Assembly (NCBI RefSeq): GCF_009937975.1
Contig: NZ_AP018441.1
Coordinates: 4,402,001-4,466,000 of the forward strand
Source: Undibacterium sp. YM2
GTDB lineage: Bacteria > Pseudomonadota > Gammaproteobacteria > Burkholderiales > Burkholderiaceae_D
Direction of reading: 5' to 3'
Length of the DNA: 64,000 nt
Below the pieces are notes generated by a model. The model saw nothing but the letters and a program-made list of their open reading frames with translations, was not told where the DNA came from and did no database searches. Both the position numbers and the translations under genes were made by a program. Numbering within the stretch: position 1 is the first letter of the stretch; every line of letters begins with the position of its first letter. This document shows positions 25,161 to 34,518 of the stretch, in pieces.

Positions 25161-26516
25161 TCAGGCAAAAACCGCATTCAAACTGGCAATGATCGCTGTC
25201 TGGCTACCATCTGCCAGTGGCACGGTCACAGTGCTGCCCTTGAATGCAACCACGCTTTGTCCCCGTTGGGCTGTTTGTGAGAAAGCTTTGCTGGAGCTGG
25301 CGTGGGCCATGCTGCCGAAGGGGCCGTAATTGGTGCCGCTTTTTCCGGTCAGGGTCAGTTGCAACACGCATTGCCAGCCAAACCATGTGCCGGTGTAGCC
25401 AGAGACAGACACGATAGGGTCGTTGTATGGAATGTTGACCACCTGGCTGGCCCCGCTATTGCCACCATGCTGCAGGGTGGTGAAGATGCCGGTTTCCTTG
25501 TTCTGGGTGCCGATGTTGTAAGGGCCGGTGCCGGTGTTGACGGACTGTATGGCGTTGAGCACATCACCGGAGCGCACTGTTACTTGCGTGATATTCGGGT
25601 TGCCCGCTGCTGCGATAATCGCGGTGTCGTCAAAGGCATTGCCTGATGGCGGATTGGCGAGCTGATCAAGGATCATGAACTGTGCCTGCTCGAATTGGAA
25701 GTTGCCTGAGTTCAGGCGCCACATGAAAATATCCTGATAATTGTACTGCTTGCCACCGCTGTTAAAGCCTGTGGAAACAGCATTCCATACCTGTTGTGCG
25801 CTGGCGTTAGGTGCCGAATTACCTGGTTCAAACTGTGCGCCATAACCGATTACGGACGGCGAAATACCGGCATTGATGAAGCTGGATAAAGGAGTGCCGT
25901 CGTAGAACTGCGGCGAGACAAAATCGAAGGCGCTGTTGACGGTGGGGTAGTCTATGGAATCAGTCGGCCAGGCAGGTGTGAATGAAAGAAAATATTTAAC
26001 AGGCTGCTCATCAAATACCTGGCGTATCGTGGAGAACAGTATCTTGAACTGGTCCTGAGTCATGTCGTCGGAGACATCACCTTCCCAGTCTATATCAAGG
26101 CCATTCATGCCATTGCCTTGCAGATAGCTGACGAGATTATTGGCAAATTGTGTTGCCTGTGTCTGCGGGTCACCTGGGTTGGAAAAAATCGCAGCCAAGG
26201 TATTGCTGCCTGAATACACCATGGTCGCCAGAAACTTGATGCCGGGGTTGACCTGGCGCGCATCATGCAGCACAGAATTCAGATAATCCTGATTCGTGAG
26301 CCCGCCTTCATGCGTTGAACTGCCAATTTCTATGGTGTCACCATTCACGGCTGGGGTGACCGCAAAAAAAGCGATGCCGAGAAAGTTGGCGCTGTTATAG
26401 GTTTTATTGCTGATGAGTGTTTGAAAGCAACTGTTTGTACTGTTGTAGTTGGTGCCGGGTGGTTCATCTTCGTTCAGAAAGATCCACGCATTGATGCCAT
26501 TTGCCAGGTCTGCCAT
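25161..26516 (-). CDS. GH18 chitinase-like protein with C-terminal jacalin-type lectin domain
   Basis: 451 residues; AAAGGAG lies just before the ATG. Residues 5-300 form a GH18 barrel with NGLDIDWEGD carrying the DxDxE motif (Asp141, Asp143, Glu145 as catalytic acid), FLSFTPAWP and DFVSPQFYDG. Residues about 310-451 look like a jacalin-related lectin domain (ITQVTVRSGDVLNAIQS, LQHGGNSG, LTLTGKSGTNYGPFG). It should hydrolyse chitin or related N-acetylglucosamine polymers, with the lectin binding sugar. No signal peptide is seen, so export must use another route, or the first residues differ. Confidence 0.87.
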   Translation of the reverse strand: MADLANGINAWIFLNEDEPPGTNYNSTNSCFQTLISNKTYNSANFLGIAFFAVTPAVNGDTIEIGSSTHEGGLTNQDYLNSVLHDARQVNPGIKFLATMVYSGSNTLAAIFSNPGDPQTQATQFANNLVSYLQGNGMNGLDIDWEGDVSDDMTQDQFKILFSTIRQVFDEQPVKYFLSFTPAWPTDSIDYPTVNSAFDFVSPQFYDGTPLSSFINAGISPSVIGYGAQFEPGNSAPNASAQQVWNAVSTGFNSGGKQYNYQDIFMWRLNSGNFQFEQAQFMILDQLANPPSGNAFDDTAIIAAAGNPNITQVTVRSGDVLNAIQSVNTGTGPYNIGTQNKETGIFTTLQHGGNSGASQVVNIPYNDPIVSVSGYTGTWFGWQCVLQLTLTGKSGTNYGPFGSMAHASSSKAFSQTAQRGQSVVAFKGSTVTVPLADGSQTAIIASLNAVFA

Positions 26517-26931
26517 GTTGGTACTCCTTTGGATTGATGTGATAGTTTGCCTATCCTCAATATGCAGCCATCAACATGATGGCCGTAAAGGCCATAAAGT
26601 CGGCGCGAAACCTCATGCCATCTGCATATCTTCATAAAGAAATCGGACTGGGTGGGCTTTGCAATCACGCTAAAAAGCGAATTGACGTTAGCTTTTCCGG
26701 TATCAATTCCTATGCCGGGAGCAGCATGAGAGATTGCAGAAAAGTTAACATTTTTATTATATCAAAAAAACAATTTATTTCCAGTTTTTTTACTTGCTTT
26801 GCCTTGCACCTCACGTACGCATTCTGGTTCTGCGAAATCCCCAGTCCGTTTCTGGCGAGACTGTCCGGGCCTGAACATCAATACTGCCTGCTCTTGTCCA
26901 ACACGATATAGACACCATAAAGAGGAAGAGC
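26517..26931. other. Intergenic region between divergent genes
   Basis: It should contain the promoters of the chitinase-like gene (leftward) and the SDR gene (rightward). An AT-rich patch lies at about 26745-26795. No convincing hexamer pair, RNA gene or ORF was identified. Confidence 0.4.
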
Positions 26932-27696
26932 ATGATAGAACTGAACAATAAAATCGCCATCATCACCGGAGCCAGCTCAGGCATAGGGCGGGCTGCGGCC
27001 TTGCTGTTTGCCAGCGCAGGGGCGACCGTAATTGCCGCTGCGCGGCGACAGCCTGAACTGGACAGCCTGGTGGCACAGATACGGCAGGCGGGTGGCCGTG
27101 CTGCAGGCATTGCGGGCGATGTCAGGCAGGAAGCCTATGCGCAAACCCTGGTTGAATTTGCCGAGCAGGAATTTGGCGGTCTCGACATAGCCTTCAATAA
27201 TGCAGGCACCATGGGTGAAATGGGGGCAACACCGCAAGTGTCTGCTGCGGGCTGGCAAGACACGCTGGACACCAACCTGAACAGTGCATTTTTTGCGGCA
27301 AAATACCAGATCCCGGCGATGCTCAAACGAGGTGGCGGCAGCCTGATTTTTACATCTAGCTTTGTCGGTCATACGGTGGGTTTTCCTGGTGTAGCCGCCT
27401 ATGCCGCCAGCAAGGCGGGGTTGAATGGACTGACGCAGGCACTGGCAACAGAATTTGGCGCGCAAGGCATACGCGTGAATGCGATCTTGCCTGGCGGCAC
27501 AGAGACACCAATGGCACATCAAATGAATCACACACCAGAGGCCATGGCCCAGGTTGCCAGCCTGCATGCCTTGAAGCGCCTGGCACAGCCAGAAGAAATT
27601 GCGCAGGCTGCACTGTTCCTGGCATCGGATGCATCTTCATTCATGACCGGTACAGCGATGCTCGTCGATGGAGGGGTGTCGGTGAACAGAACTTGA
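26932..27696 (+). CDS. SDR-family oxidoreductase
   Basis: 254 residues of the classical short-chain dehydrogenase family. It has the cofactor motif TGASSGIG at 12-19, DIAFNNAG near 84-91, a catalytic Ser in FTSSF near 142, the YAASK motif near 156-160, and PGGTETPM near 186-193. The C-terminal LASDASSFMTGTAMLVDGGVS is standard. AARRQPE after the second strand favours NADP(H). It probably reduces or oxidises an alcohol/ketone such as a 3-oxoacyl group; substrate not readable. AAGAGGAAGAG precedes the ATG. It is a single gene ending before a hairpin at 27730. Confidence 0.9.
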   Translation: MIELNNKIAIITGASSGIGRAAALLFASAGATVIAAARRQPELDSLVAQIRQAGGRAAGIAGDVRQEAYAQTLVEFAEQEFGGLDIAFNNAGTMGEMGATPQVSAAGWQDTLDTNLNSAFFAAKYQIPAMLKRGGGSLIFTSSFVGHTVGFPGVAAYAASKAGLNGLTQALATEFGAQGIRVNAILPGGTETPMAHQMNHTPEAMAQVASLHALKRLAQPEEIAQAALFLASDASSFMTGTAMLVDGGVSVNRT

Positions 27697-27729
27697 AGCG
27701 AGTTCCTTACCTGCACTGACATTCCACTG

Positions 27730-27754
27730 GCAGGGTGCGCACGGCGCACCCTGC
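27730..27754. repeat. Perfect 11-bp hairpin of the GGTGCGC family
   Basis: GCAGGGTGCGC (27730-27740), ACG and GCGCACCCTGC (27744-27754) form a perfect stem between the SDR and DUF4214 genes. No T tract follows, so termination is uncertain. Confidence 0.65.
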
Positions 27755-27869
27755 TCATCCTGCTCACCTTGCTTGCACCTGCATATATACAAGTTCCTGT
27801 TTTTTTGCGATGATGCCGTCTCTTTTAGTAAAGCATTGCCCCACTCCCGCTCAGCAACAAGGTTTTTAC

Positions 27870-30044
27870 ATGGCTACCGAAGTCGAGATCCAGAATTTGT
27901 ACATCGCTTATTTCAACCGCCCTGCCGACAAGGCTGGTCTCGCTTACTGGAAGGATGTCAGCCTGAGCCTCTTGCAGATCGCGCAGAGCTTTTCTGAACA
28001 AAAGGAATATGCAAGTGCCTTTGCCGGGTTCACGGCAGAACAAACCATTAATGCCCTGTACAACAACCTGTTCAACCACAAGGCTGATGCTGATGGTCTG
28101 GCCTACTGGAGTGGCCAGATCAAATCCGGCAAGGTCAGCATAGGGGCAGCAGCGATTGCGATTTTGAACGGTGCCACAGGTGCAGACCAGATGGCGGTGC
28201 AATCCAAGAATGTTGCGGCGATTGCTTTTACAAAAAAACTGGCAACGGACGCTGCGGCAGCCTATGCCTATAGTATGGGTGGTTCAGTATTCAATCTGGC
28301 CAAGAGCTGGCTGGCACCAGTTATTGACAATGCCAGCGGCACGGATGCGGTTAATAACTTGGGTATCGCGATAGAAAAGCTGATTTCCAATGCGCCATAT
28401 GGTAGCGACAGGCTCGCTAATGCCATCATCGTTCCTGTAATAGGCGGGCAGAATAATACTGGCAAGAATGCTGACTTTAGCTTCTCTGCAGATGATAGTC
28501 AGCTACTGAAGCCCAACACTAGTCTGAATGGCGGTAACGGCAATGTCGCACTGAATGTGAATACCTATTTTTCACCAGTCAGTCACACTTCAAGCACCAT
28601 CACCGGAGTACAAACACTCAATTTGCAAGCAGGTTCAGACACAAGTTTTGCTGGCACAGAATTCATGAACAGTTTCCAGTACATTAATGCCAACAAGCTC
28701 AATGGCGGCGACAATATTGTATTGGGCAATCTGGCGGGCCAAACTGTACAGCTCAACAATATTACCGGCAGCTCATCCGTCACCTTGGGCGGGGCTAATC
28801 AGAGCGTCATCCAAGCCTCAGAGCAGGGACGTGCCTATATCAAAACAACGAACGCAAACCTGGCTACTGCGACTCTTAATTTCATTAATGCCACGGCTGG
28901 TGAACATATATTGGAAATTACAAATAGTGGTGCGGCCACTTTAGGTACAGCAAATATGCTGGGTATCAATAGCATCATTTTGCGAGGTGACGAAAGTAGC
29001 CTGACACTCTCGCCTTCGCGTGCCATCACTATCAACATGTTCGGCAGCAATGATAATTCGCTGACGGTGAACAATGGTCAGCAAGTCAACATCACTTCAG
29101 TCAAGGCATCCAGCCTGACATTGGGCGGCAACAGCAAGTTCATTATTGCGAATAGCCAGTTTCGTGACATCCGCCTGACAGATAAAGGTGGCACTCTGAG
29201 CATCAAGGACAGCAATGATGTCGTGCATTCAATAACGAGCAATGTGGCGACCACTGTCGATGTCAGCAATATGACTTCCATGCTCAAACTTGGTGGCGCA
29301 GGCTCTTATACCATCACCGGTCTGGGGATGCGGGCAGGGTCTTATATCACTAACGAAGCAATAACAGGTACGGTCAACGTCAGTATGTCTGGGAGCTATA
29401 GTTCTACTTATGCTGCCTACACTACACTTCCTGACAATGGTGCCATCACCATCAATCTGGATGGAACAGGCATGCTATCGCTTTATTCCTCAGCAAACAG
29501 TTCTTCTACCAGGGTGAACGTCAATGTACCCGGGGCCTCAATCACCGTGCTGGGTAGCTACGGCAAAGTTGATATCGTCGAAGCAGAAGGCAAATCGGGA
29601 GTATTCAATTTTAATACCATCGGCTTTACCACAACAAATCTGCAGCTCGCTACGACAGGAGGCGGAGACGATCTGTTGAATATAAAAAATGCCTGGTCCA
29701 TGAGCAGTAAAAACATACTGACGACGGTCAGCAATTTCAATGTCACTGGTGCAGACAAGTTCATCACAGGGCTGGCAGCAACGACACTTGGCAATTTCAC
29801 GATCAGCACTTCTGATTATGATAGCCTGCGGAAAAATATAGTCGATGGTGCAGCAGCAGCCAAGCAGCGATTATCCAACACAGCCGGTCAGGCATATATC
29901 ATCAACATTGATAACGGTGAAGCAGCTGGCACCTACCTGTATCAACATAAAATCAATCTTGGTGATTACGTGGGTTACGACGATATCCTGGTCAAACTCA
30001 TAGGTGCTGCTCATATTGATGTGACGGATATTATTTCCTATTGA
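27870..30044 (+). CDS. Large DUF4214-domain surface-type protein (S-layer/RTX-like)
   Basis: 724 residues from ATG 27870, which begins directly with the DUF4214 consensus TEVEIQNLYIAYFNRPADKAGLAYW; the upstream in-frame codons are unlike it. Residues 1-130 hold one and a half DUF4214 units (second: LYNNLFNHKADADGLAYW). From about 190 the protein is a long Ser/Thr/Asn/Gly-rich beta-solenoid-like region (LNLQAGSDTSF, ITGSSSVTLGG, SLTLGGNSKF, DVTDIISY at the end) with almost no Cys. This matches type I secreted S-layer or adhesin proteins, where the export signal is C-terminal. No signal peptide and no transporter genes are nearby. Function is inferred. Confidence 0.75.
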   Translation: MATEVEIQNLYIAYFNRPADKAGLAYWKDVSLSLLQIAQSFSEQKEYASAFAGFTAEQTINALYNNLFNHKADADGLAYWSGQIKSGKVSIGAAAIAILNGATGADQMAVQSKNVAAIAFTKKLATDAAAAYAYSMGGSVFNLAKSWLAPVIDNASGTDAVNNLGIAIEKLISNAPYGSDRLANAIIVPVIGGQNNTGKNADFSFSADDSQLLKPNTSLNGGNGNVALNVNTYFSPVSHTSSTITGVQTLNLQAGSDTSFAGTEFMNSFQYINANKLNGGDNIVLGNLAGQTVQLNNITGSSSVTLGGANQSVIQASEQGRAYIKTTNANLATATLNFINATAGEHILEITNSGAATLGTANMLGINSIILRGDESSLTLSPSRAITINMFGSNDNSLTVNNGQQVNITSVKASSLTLGGNSKFIIANSQFRDIRLTDKGGTLSIKDSNDVVHSITSNVATTVDVSNMTSMLKLGGAGSYTITGLGMRAGSYITNEAITGTVNVSMSGSYSSTYAAYTTLPDNGAITINLDGTGMLSLYSSANSSSTRVNVNVPGASITVLGSYGKVDIVEAEGKSGVFNFNTIGFTTTNLQLATTGGGDDLLNIKNAWSMSSKNILTTVSNFNVTGADKFITGLAATTLGNFTISTSDYDSLRKNIVDGAAAAKQRLSNTAGQAYIINIDNGEAAGTYLYQHKINLGDYVGYDDILVKLIGAAHIDVTDIISY

Positions 30045-30172
30045 GCTGGCGGCTTGCATCCCGTGGGCAATGCCCGCATTTGTTTACACTGGTTGGGAAT
30101 GGTTGCCACTTGACGCCCCCATCTACTACTGGCACACTACAGCTTCCATCAACCACCACAGGAGACAACATC

Positions 30173-30298
30173 ATGAGAACCACGGATATTGCCCTCTTGT
30201 CGGCTGCCTGATCTGCCCACATCGCTGCCTACATCTTCTCCTGGCGTCTTATAAAGCTTATCGCTAGTGTGCTGATGCGCGTCCGCTTTCGGGTCTGA
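30173..30298 (+). other. Short ORF with strong ribosome site and in-frame continuation
   Basis: AGGAGACAACATC precedes ATG 30173, opening a 12-codon ORF ending at TGA 30209-30211. The same frame then stays open for 28 codons to TGA 30296-30298, including an internal ATG for MRVRFRV. It may be a leader peptide for the downstream RsgA gene, a decayed small gene, or chance. The rest of 30045-30428 shows a weak GGGCA/TGCCC hairpin at about 30063-30075 and nothing else firm. Confidence 0.3.
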
Positions 30299-30428
30299 TC
30301 GCGCCGACTTCCATTTTCTTTTTTCGTTCCTGCTCGCCCTGGCTTTTTTCTTATTTGCCGTGGCTGCGGGATGGTTTAGTGCATCAAAAAACGATGCACG
30401 CCCATGAATATGGACAGACACACTTATC

Positions 30429-31508
30429 ATGATCAATTTTGATTTCGCATCCCTGCGCCTGATCGGCCTGACACCGGCTATCGCCAACCAGCTACACGCA
30501 CTGGCAGCAGATAATGACGACGATGCCAGCTTGCAAATGGCACGTATTACTGAAGTACACCGCGACAACCTGGTCGTCCACAATGGCAGACAGACCATGC
30601 AGGTGCGCGCCCTGCCGCGTCTCTTGCATGAGCTGGCGGCAGATGACAACAGCCTGGCCGTGGGTGACTGGGGCCTGTTGAGCAATAACGGCGATATCGG
30701 CACTGGCTATAGATTCATCGCCCGCATGCCGCCACTCACGCATCTGGCACGCCGCAATAATGAAGGACGTTTGCAAGCCCTGGCCAGCAATGTCGATACC
30801 GCCCTGCTCGTCATGGGCCTGGACAGCGACTTCAAGCTGCGCAGGCTGGAACGTTATCTGGCACTGGTGCAGGCCGCCGGGGTCGCCCCCGTCATCGTGC
30901 TGACCAAGGCTGATGTGCACGAAGATGCGCAGGCGCGCCTGGCAGAGGTGGAACAACGCCTGTCTGCCAGTGTGCCTGTGCTTGCGGTCAACGGCCAGAG
31001 CAGCACGACAGCAGACTTGCTGGCACCGTGGATGGTGGCAGGCCAGACTCTGATCTTGCTTGGTTCATCCGGCGCGGGCAAATCGACGCTGACCAATACC
31101 CTGGCAAGCAGCGCGCAAGATACCGGTGCGGTGCGGTCCACTGATGGCCGCGGCCAGCACACCACGACTGCACGCTCGCTACACCTGTGTCCCGGCGGTG
31201 CCTGCATCATTGATACCCCCGGCCTGCGCACCCTGCAACTCAATCTCGACGAGCAGGAACTCAGCGCCAGCTTTGCTGACATTGATGCACTGGCCACAGA
31301 GTGCCAGTTCCGCGACTGTAGCCACCAGAGCGAACCCGGCTGCGCCGTGCGCGATGCCATTGATGCAGACAGGCTCAGCAACTTCCAGAAACTGCAACGC
31401 GAAACCCGCCGCCACCAGCAAACCCCGCTGGAACGGATAGCAGCAAGGTCGAAGTGGAAGGTCTTGATGCGCTCAGTGAAGGAGAAGGACAGGATGAAGC
31501 GGAGCTAG
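30429..31508 (+). CDS. rsgA: RsgA-type ribosome small-subunit GTPase
   Basis: 359 residues with the circularly permuted GTPase order. The G4 motif is LTKAD near 158, the P-loop GSSGAGKST near 217-225, G2/G3 GQHTTTARSL and DTPGLR near 238-263. The Zn-binding C-terminal set CQFRDCSHQSEPGC follows near 296-309. An N-terminal OB-like domain spans about 35-105. RsgA helps late 30S maturation with GTP hydrolysis. This form, with an extended N-terminus and a Lys/Arg-rich tail, resembles the secondary RsgA paralogues found beside a shorter housekeeping copy. No ribosome site precedes the ATG. Confidence 0.88.
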   Translation: MINFDFASLRLIGLTPAIANQLHALAADNDDDASLQMARITEVHRDNLVVHNGRQTMQVRALPRLLHELAADDNSLAVGDWGLLSNNGDIGTGYRFIARMPPLTHLARRNNEGRLQALASNVDTALLVMGLDSDFKLRRLERYLALVQAAGVAPVIVLTKADVHEDAQARLAEVEQRLSASVPVLAVNGQSSTTADLLAPWMVAGQTLILLGSSGAGKSTLTNTLASSAQDTGAVRSTDGRGQHTTTARSLHLCPGGACIIDTPGLRTLQLNLDEQELSASFADIDALATECQFRDCSHQSEPGCAVRDAIDADRLSNFQKLQRETRRHQQTPLERIAARSKWKVLMRSVKEKDRMKRS

Positions 31509-31515
31509 GTTTGCG

Positions 31516-31803
31516 ATAGGCCTGAGATGCGATTGGGATGCGATTGGGATGCGTTTTGGATAAATTCTGTCCATGATGCAACAGTGACGCAAATGTTGTG
31601 ACACAAGCTGGAGACCACGGACTGGTACTCCAGCAGTGTTATCGCGGCCCGCAAATCCGGTAAATTGTGAGATGCGGTTTGCAACGCTTGAATGGCTTTG
31701 CCATCCCGGCATCGCATCTTAAATAAAATTCGCAACCAAGTTAGTTGTAATTTAAAAATAAGTAATTTATAGTATGGACCTTACAACCCAAAATGAGCGC
31801 ATC
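31516..31803. other. Intergenic stretch with a short direct tandem repeat
   Basis: GATGCGATTGG recurs about three times in tandem between 31526 and 31556, and GCATCGCATCTT near 31709-31720 is an inverse echo. No gene is supported here. An AT-rich patch at 31740-31775 probably holds the promoter of the next gene. Confidence 0.4.
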
Positions 31804-32163
31804 ATGACTACGCACAACATCACCACCGTCACACTCTACCGCCCTACCGGCCCTGAAGAGCTGGCACTGGTGCGCGACAGTGGCAACAAGAAATGGCCGC
31901 CCCGTCTGCCTGAGCAACCTATCTTTTACCCGGTGACCAATGTGGAATACGCAATACAGATTGCCAGGGACTGGAATGTGCCAGCAAGCGGCTCTGGCTA
32001 TGTCACGCGCTTTGAGGTCAGCAAGAGCTTCATGGACAATTACCCAGTCCAGACCGTGGGTGGTGCCATACATACAGAGTGGTGGATACCGGCAGAAGAT
32101 GTCGAGCTCATGAATGCCAATATCGTTGGCGAGATTGAGCTTATCCATAGTTTTACTGCCTGA
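31804..32163 (+). CDS. Small conserved protein (ADP-ribosylation/crystallin J1-type annotation)
   Basis: 119 residues from ATG 31804 (ATG 31774 also possible). The pattern TLYRPTGPEELALVRDSG, then WPPRLPEQPIFYPVTNVEYAIQIARDWN and GYVTRFEV, ending in a WWIPAEDVELMNANIVGEI segment, is a widespread small bacterial family often labelled ADP-ribosylation/crystallin J1. That label has no experimental basis that I know of. It is cytosolic and single-domain. Biochemical role is unknown. Confidence 0.7.
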   Translation: MTTHNITTVTLYRPTGPEELALVRDSGNKKWPPRLPEQPIFYPVTNVEYAIQIARDWNVPASGSGYVTRFEVSKSFMDNYPVQTVGGAIHTEWWIPAEDVELMNANIVGEIELIHSFTA

Positions 32164-32343
32164 CGGGAGCGAGACAGCTTCTTTAAAGTGCAGCCTGCAT
32201 CGTGCTATAGTCACTATGCCATCAACAATCCGCCTGGCTTGTTGGTGGCATCAGTTATTGACATTAGTATAGAGAAAAAAGCAGACCCTACCTTGACCAG
32301 CAAAAAAGATCACGCCTCCTCTCACTTGCATCCAGCACATGGC

Positions 32344-33735
32344 ATGCCTGGTATTACAAAACTGAGCCGCCTGCTTTTCACACTATTCTGTTTCTCGTTC
32401 ACCAGCCCGGCCTTTGCTTTTTCACCCACATCCAACGTCGAAGAGCTGATCTATGCAGCTATTGGTAGTGCGATAGTCAGCCTGATTGCCATGGTCGTGG
32501 TGCTGGTCAAATTGAAGATCAGTTTATTGCCGCGTTTGCTCGCCATGCTGGCGACGCCTGTGCTGGTTTTCCCGCTGTGCATGGCGGGCAGCATGGGCAT
32601 GGGTTACATTGCGCATGAAATCAAGCAGTACCAGCAAGAGCAGGATGCGGCACACATCGCCCGCGTAGAAGAAGACGCCTGGCAGCATAATTTCTTGCGC
32701 ATCAATACCTGTGAGGGCAATCATGAATTGCTGCAATCAGAACTGGCCTCGGGCAGGCATCAGATAGAAAACAAGTTGCGCGCCTTGAACGAATGCGTGT
32801 TGCCGCAGGCCGATGCGCAGGCATTGCGCATCCTGTTGCAAGATGCGGTGAGCAATGACAAGGATGGACGCGCCTACTGCACCTACCTGCCACCGGTTTT
32901 GCAGAGCATGAATACCGTTTTGCTGGATGTATTTGTCGAGCAAAAGCTGTCGCTCGCCTGCCCTTCGCCCAAATATGCTTATGTCCCCGACACAAGCAAA
33001 GTCGCGCCGGCATGGTGGGATATTCTGAACGATGAGCAAACCACATCAGACACCAAAGACAAAGATCGCCTGTTGACTATTTTGCGCTATTTGCAGGCGC
33101 ATAATGTGGATATGAAAATCGTCGCGAATGACCGCTCGCTGCTGACTATCGCCATGGAAAGCGGCAAGGTCGATCTCCTCCTGTTTGCCCTGGATGCAGG
33201 TGTTGACCCGTACGCGCTGCCTGAGAACGATAGCATGCTGTCGCCACAGCAAATCTGGACCCTGCAAAGATTTGGCTATGCCGATGCGGGGCCAATAGCC
33301 TACAGCGAAACAGACCAGAAACGCATACAGTCACACCTGCGTGAAATGAATGGCAAGGAGGCAGCATCACTGGCAGAAAAGCTGCCCCTTAAAGGCGGCC
33401 TGGCAGCAGCCAAAGATGGCGGTGCCGGGTTACTGGCCTACCTGATCAAGAGCAGCAACAATATGCGCGAGCTTAACCGTGGTGGCGGCGATCTCATCGA
33501 CGTGTATGCCGAGACATCACCTGCTGTATTGGAAGTGCTTGACCGCCTCAATGACCAGCAACTGCGCGATTTTATCTGCCCGGAGACCAGCAACAAGGGC
33601 GAAGACAGTGACAATAGCAATGGCCATGCACTGTATGCACGTGCCCTCAGCGCCGAAAATCAGGCGCTGGTCAATTTATTCAAACGACGCAAAATGCCTG
33701 AGATTTGCCCGGGCATGCCCAGGCAAGAGCAGTAA
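32344..33735 (+). CDS. Membrane protein with ankyrin-like region, unknown
   Basis: 463 residues from ATG 32344; a GTG at 32188 would add 52 poorly protein-like residues. The N-terminus has a signal-like helix (LFTLFCFSFTSPAFAF), then two membrane helices near 35-90 (SAIVSLIAMVVVLVKL, ATPVLVFPLCMAGSMGMGYI). A long soluble region follows. Residues 290-340 (NVDMKIVANDRSLLTIAMESGKVDLLLFALDAGVDPYAL) look like one or two ankyrin repeats. No enzyme motif is seen. The gene is convergent with the small gene at 33781. Confidence 0.6.
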   Translation: MPGITKLSRLLFTLFCFSFTSPAFAFSPTSNVEELIYAAIGSAIVSLIAMVVVLVKLKISLLPRLLAMLATPVLVFPLCMAGSMGMGYIAHEIKQYQQEQDAAHIARVEEDAWQHNFLRINTCEGNHELLQSELASGRHQIENKLRALNECVLPQADAQALRILLQDAVSNDKDGRAYCTYLPPVLQSMNTVLLDVFVEQKLSLACPSPKYAYVPDTSKVAPAWWDILNDEQTTSDTKDKDRLLTILRYLQAHNVDMKIVANDRSLLTIAMESGKVDLLLFALDAGVDPYALPENDSMLSPQQIWTLQRFGYADAGPIAYSETDQKRIQSHLREMNGKEAASLAEKLPLKGGLAAAKDGGAGLLAYLIKSSNNMRELNRGGGDLIDVYAETSPAVLEVLDRLNDQQLRDFICPETSNKGEDSDNSNGHALYARALSAENQALVNLFKRRKMPEICPGMPRQEQ

Positions 33736-33747
33736 CACAGACCCCGC

Positions 33748-33788
33748 ACTTGCATGCTGCAAGTCTGTGCTGACCTGCTATCAGGTCA
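33748..33788. terminator. Two hairpins between convergent genes
   Basis: ACTTGCA/TGCAAGT (33748-33764, loop TGC) and TGACCTG/CAGGTCA (33771-33788, loop CTAT) are both perfect 7-bp stems between stops at 33735 and 33781. They lack long T tracts. Placement suggests a shared bidirectional termination region. Confidence 0.5.
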
Positions 33789-34110
33789 ATGCAGGTGCCG
33801 GTTTAATATTTGGCAGCGGCACGTTCTTGCCATCGACAGTCAGACTGAATGTTGCGTCCTTGTGCACCAGCCGCACCTTGAGCATACCCTTCTTTTTATA
33901 GACAACGGTACCATTGAGGCTGAGTTCGCCATCCTTGAGTTCAAGGATATTACCGCTTTCATTAGCAATACCTGCCACGCCATCAATGGTCGAGACTTTG
34001 GTATCGCCGTCTATCTTGACGCTGCTGCTATTGGTATCGGGGGCTGCAAAGGCGGGGATATTTGCCGACAAGGCTGCCAGCATGCTGAGCAAGACAAATG
34101 TGGATTTCAT
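33781..34110 (-). CDS. Small exported protein, unknown
   Basis: 109 residues from ATG 34110; ATG 34125 is an alternative. The N-terminus is a clear signal peptide (MKSTFVLLSMLAALSANIPAFA). The mature part is about 87 residues of short beta-type strands (SSVKIDGDTKVSTIDGV, GNILELKDGELSLNGTVVYKK, ATFSLTVDGKNVPLP). No family is recognised. Confidence 0.65.
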   Translation of the reverse strand: MKSTFVLLSMLAALSANIPAFAAPDTNSSSVKIDGDTKVSTIDGVAGIANESGNILELKDGELSLNGTVVYKKKGMLKVRLVHKDATFSLTVDGKNVPLPNIKPAPALT

Positions 34111-34205
34111 TTTAGATCGTGTCATCACAAAAAAATATAGAAACACTACCCTAAGACATATCAATTGCTTTGTCAAACAGGCAAGGCAAGCAATAACGCA
34201 AGACG

Positions 34206-34235
34206 AAAAAAAACCTACCAGTGGCAGGTTCTTTT
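34206..34235 (-). terminator. Intrinsic terminator, strong on the minus strand
   Basis: AACCTACCA (34212-34220) pairs with TGGCAGGTT (34222-34230) with one mismatch. On the minus strand the stem is followed by eight T residues (A run at 34206-34213 on plus); on plus it is followed by CTTTT. There is no minus-strand gene immediately to its right, so it ends either an unannotated leftward transcript or the leader of the gene at 34110. Confidence 0.6.
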
Positions 34236-34518
34236 AAAGTCACCCAAGCCGGATTAAACGCCCTTACTATCTGTAAAGTGAATCTATATCCCAGGATGAC
34301 ATGTCATGTATGCCGTGTTTATCCCTGCTCCCTGGCTTATCTGCCAGGTGATACAGTTCTTTGCAACGTGAAGCTATTCTAGACAGCGCAGGCGTTCAAG
34401 TCTGTGCGCTGGCACACACACTTTCATTTCCACCGGGTTTTACCAAATGTAATTAAAGCTGCATCCAAACTGTAACTCCTTATACTCGCAGCTTATAGAA
34501 TAATTAAGCTTATGTGAC
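34236..34518. other. Gene-free stretch with hairpins, possible small RNA locus
   Basis: No ORF is supported. CCTGGC/GCCAGG forms a hairpin near 34350-34367, and the leftward terminator at 34206 closes the stretch. A leftward small RNA is possible but unproven. The right end should hold the promoter of the deacetylase gene. Confidence 0.3.

Noticed and set aside
30149..30703. 184-codon minus-strand ORF
   Set aside because: Overlaps the start of rsgA antisense; Ser/Arg/Lys-rich composition typical of shadow frames.
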